Shown: positions 5,138 through 6,489 of the stretch, one piece after another
Numbering within the stretch: the first letter of the stretch is position 1
How the letters are laid out: each line of letters begins with the position of its first letter
From: Streptosporangiaceae bacterium
GTDB lineage: Bacteria; Actinomycetota; Actinomycetes; Streptosporangiales; Streptosporangiaceae
Reading direction: 5' to 3'
Length of the DNA: 6,489 nucleotides
Assembly (NCBI GenBank): GCA_030038715.1
Contig: JASHSO010000119.1
Span: 1 to 6,489, forward strand
Notes under the pieces: generated by a model
Database searches by the model: none
The model's input: only the letters and a program-made list of their open reading frames with translations
What the model was told of the DNA's origin: nothing
Made by a program: the position numbers and the translations under genes

Positions 5138-6088
5138 TCACGAGGCCCTCCGCAGACCGCGCTCGAACGCGGCCCGGATGGACCTGGCCACGTACTCCGG
5201 CATCTGCGTGATCTCGTACCAGCTGAAGTGCAGCACTTCGAACCCGGCCTCGGTGAGCATCTTGTCGCGCCGCAGCTGCCCAATGGCCCGTTGCGGGTTC
5301 GCGAACTTCTTGGCCCCGTCAACCTCCACGATCGTCTTGTATTGCGGCCAGTAGAAGTCAGCCCGGCCGATGACCTCATCGCCGCCGACCCAGACCTGCA
5401 GCTGCGGCGGCGGCAGCCCGGTGTCCCTGATTACCACCCGGGCAATCGACTCAAGTGGTGACTCGGTGAGTCCGTCGGCGAACTCGACTACCTCGGCCGC
5501 GCGTTCGATGCCTGGCCAGCGCCGGCACGTTGCCAGCACTGCCCGCAGGTCCTCTTTCGACGTCAAGCCCTGATGCAAGGCCGAGTCAGCGGCCACCACT
5601 CCCGCGCGAAACTCCAGCACCCGAGCCAGGTCGACAACTGTCCTGGCCACCGACGTGACCGGCACGCCGAACTTCGACGCGACCTGCCGTCGCGGGAGAG
5701 CGGCTGTGTAGTAGCGCACTTCTGCCCGGCCTGCCCGGCCGCACCCCGCCGGAACCGTAAGAGTGACCTGAGTACCCGGCCCTTCCAGCAAGTCGAGTCC
5801 GTGTAACTGGGCCGCGCTGTGGTGACTTGCGACTGCACCGCGCATGGTCAGGCTGAGCGCGCCAGCCACGCGCAACGTGTGCTCGCCGCACCGGCGTGCA
5901 AGCGTGCCGCTGGCATAGACGCCTCGGCGAATGCGGACCAGGGAGCCCCGGCGTACTAGCGTCCTGATGGCAGTGTCGGACTTCCCGGACGCGGCTAACT
6001 CCGCCGTGGTGAATATCTCCTTAAAACAGGGCTTAGCGCCCGAAGCTTTCGCCGTCATACCGGCCAGAATGACCCGAGCCACCGACAT
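5138..6088 (-). CDS. AbiEi-like winged-helix protein fused to DUF559 (Vsr-like) nuclease domain
   Basis: The product (316 residues from ATG 6088) has an N-terminal AbiEi-type winged-helix segment, FTTAELAASGKSD followed by LVRRGSLVRIRRGVY (about 26-58), as in type IV antitoxins. A middle AbiEi-like region holds ASHHSAAQLHGL (about 87-98). A C-terminal DUF559/Vsr-like PD-(D/E)xK domain follows: ESPLES (209-214), GRADFYW with Asp244, and TIVEVDGAKKF with Glu255 and Asp257. The residue after EVDG that is often His is Lys here. The role is unproven; such proteins are common in actinomycetes and usually stand alone, and no AbiEii nucleotidyltransferase is adjacent. Only 9 nt separate its stop from that of the convergent GAPDH gene. 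The start is uncertain: ATG 6088 and ATG 6058 lack good ribosome binding sites, GTG 6082 could be leaderless, and TTG 6142 falls in a repeat. Confidence 0.85.
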   Translation of the reverse strand: MSVARVILAGMTAKASGAKPCFKEIFTTAELAASGKSDTAIRTLVRRGSLVRIRRGVYASGTLARRCGEHTLRVAGALSLTMRGAVASHHSAAQLHGLDLLEGPGTQVTLTVPAGCGRAGRAEVRYYTAALPRRQVASKFGVPVTSVARTVVDLARVLEFRAGVVAADSALHQGLTSKEDLRAVLATCRRWPGIERAAEVVEFADGLTESPLESIARVVIRDTGLPPPQLQVWVGGDEVIGRADFYWPQYKTIVEVDGAKKFANPQRAIGQLRRDKMLTEAGFEVLHFSWYEITQMPEYVARSIRAAFERGLRRAS

Positions 6089-6092
6089 TGTA
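6087..6092 (-). promoter_or_regulatory. Candidate -10 (TACAAT) for the AbiEi-DUF559 gene
   Basis: TACAAT is one base from TATAAT and lies in the only AT-rich patch of this region (about 6085-6116). It overlaps ATG 6088; if used, translation would have to begin at GTG 6082 or ATG 6058. No clear -35 is seen 16-18 nt upstream. Confidence 0.3.
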
Positions 6093-6132
6093 ATGGTTCC
6101 AGTGATTTTCCCGCCCGAAATGTGTGCTTCGT

Positions 6133-6192
6133 GGCCACCCAAGCGCTACAAAGTGGGGATTTGGTCACCCAACCGCTACAAGGTGGGGATAG
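6133..6192 (+). repeat. Tandem direct repeat, 2 x 30 bp
   Basis: Unit 1 (6133-6162) and unit 2 (6163-6192) match at about 25 of 30 positions, sharing CACCCAA, CGCTACAA and GTGGGGAT. Units abut without spacer. It lies between the AbiEi-DUF559 gene and the second stress protein gene. Candidates are a dispersed intergenic repeat or the remnant of an insertion-sequence end bearing multiple terminal repeats (as in the IS21 family). No transposase sequence is adjacent, so origin is open. Confidence 0.6.
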
Positions 6193-6209
6193 CCGACAGG
6201 TGGAACGAG

Positions 6210-6257
6210 GCCGGCGGGGGTGGCCGGCGGGGGGGCCGGCGGGACGACGCCGGCGGG
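6210..6257 (+). repeat. Four copies of GCCGGCGGG at 12-14 nt period
   Basis: The 9-mer occurs at 6210-6218, 6223-6231, 6235-6243 and 6249-6257. The G-runs of 5, 7, 3 and 3 with loops of 5-11 nt could form a loose G-quadruplex on the plus strand. It directly follows the 30 bp repeat pair. It may be no more than low-complexity GC-rich intergenic DNA. From 6258 to 6365 I see no gene or clear site. Confidence 0.55.
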
Positions 6258-6365
6258 ACGAGGCCCTACGGCAGCCGGGATGCCGCCTCCACCAGGCGAG
6301 CATGCCGCGCTGTCCCTGTGGCGCTGAGCGAGAGAGGTCTCGTGCGACCATGGAGGAGTGCCGTT

Positions 6366-6385
6366 TCCGGGACCATGGGCCCTGG
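6366..6385 (+). promoter_or_regulatory. DosR/DevR-like palindromic box upstream of the second stress protein gene
   Basis: The core GGGACCATGGGCCC (6369-6382) has GGGAC and GGCCC half-sites around CATG and differs from the box at 3466-3479 at only two positions. Its end is 57 nt before the ATG of the second universal stress protein gene, a normal distance for an activator site. Regulator identity is inferred from resemblance. Confidence 0.55.
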
Positions 6386-6439
6386 CCAGATCGCATCCTG
6401 CCCGGTTCGATGAAACAAGCCGCGTAGGGAGGCAACTCG

Positions 6440-6489
6440 ATGACTAGTCCCGGTTCAGAACCGCTTGTCGTGGTCGGGGTCGATGGCTC
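6440..6489 (+). CDS. Universal stress protein, N-terminus only
   Basis: The frame from ATG 6440 to the window end encodes MTSPGSEPLVVVGVDG and the first two bases of a Ser codon. VVVGVDGS is the opening beta-strand of Usp domains, with the nucleotide-contacting Asp. GGGAGG (6427-6432) sits 7 nt upstream. Too little is visible to tell a single from a tandem Usp. The DosR-like box upstream pairs it with the stress protein at 3607-4041. Confidence 0.8.
   Translation, partial: MTSPGSEPLVVVGVDG

Noticed and set aside
6089..6142. TTG 6142 start for the AbiEi-DUF559 gene
   Set aside because: It would begin inside the 30 bp tandem repeat and cross the AT-rich promoter-like patch; no ribosome site is seen.
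2541..6192. CRISPR array
   Set aside because: The repeat pairs at 2541-2617 and 6133-6192 are tandem without spacers and unrelated to each other; no cas gene is present.
6350..6427. 25-codon ORF over the second DosR-like box
   Set aside because: It lacks a ribosome binding site, overlaps a regulatory palindrome and ends just at the SD of the stress gene.

Overview
The window is high-GC DNA with GC-rich third codon positions, strong purine-rich ribosome binding sites and actinobacterial-type proteins. I read it as the chromosome of an actinomycete (Actinomycetota). The genus cannot be fixed from the sequence alone. No rRNA, tRNA, CRISPR array or intact mobile element is visible.

Left part (1-2538), a divergent metal-ion locus. 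On the minus strand is the first 421 codons of an NRAMP-superfamily transporter. Its two classical transition-metal motifs are replaced (DAGA for DPGN in TM1; TTVAPW for ATVMPH in TM6), as expected for the NRAMP-related Mg2+ transporter (NRMT) branch. Its leader of about 440 nt carries an M-box (ykoK) Mg2+ riboswitch at about 1522-1692, a good minus-strand promoter at 1711-1739, and between riboswitch and gene a 23-codon upstream ORF with a strong Shine-Dalgarno and an internal stem-loop. On the plus strand, starting within about 100 bp of the M-box, is a yybP-ykoY Mn2+ riboswitch (1786-1880) leading into a UPF0016/GDT1-type Mn2+ exporter (1942-2538). The intergenic stretch 1265-1941 is therefore almost filled by two divergent metal-sensing leaders: one predicted to switch off Mg2+ uptake when Mg2+ is high, the other to switch on Mn2+ export when Mn2+ is high.

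Middle part (2539-5128). A 36-37 bp tandem repeat (2541-2617) precedes an unrecognised four-helix membrane protein (2673-3398). Next come a universal stress protein (3607-4041) and a type I glyceraldehyde-3-phosphate dehydrogenase (4127-5128), which look co-transcribed. Upstream of the stress protein is a palindrome with a GGGAC/GGCCC core resembling the DosR/DevR dormancy box.

Right part (5129-6489). A convergent minus-strand gene encodes an AbiEi-like winged-helix domain fused to a DUF559 (Vsr-like) nuclease domain, without an adjacent toxin partner. Upstream of it are a 30 bp tandem direct repeat and a GC-rich 12-14 nt period repeat. The window ends in the first codons of a second universal stress protein gene, which again has a DosR-like box upstream. 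The two boxed stress genes with GAPDH between them suggest a hypoxia/dormancy-type regulon; this is inference from motif resemblance.
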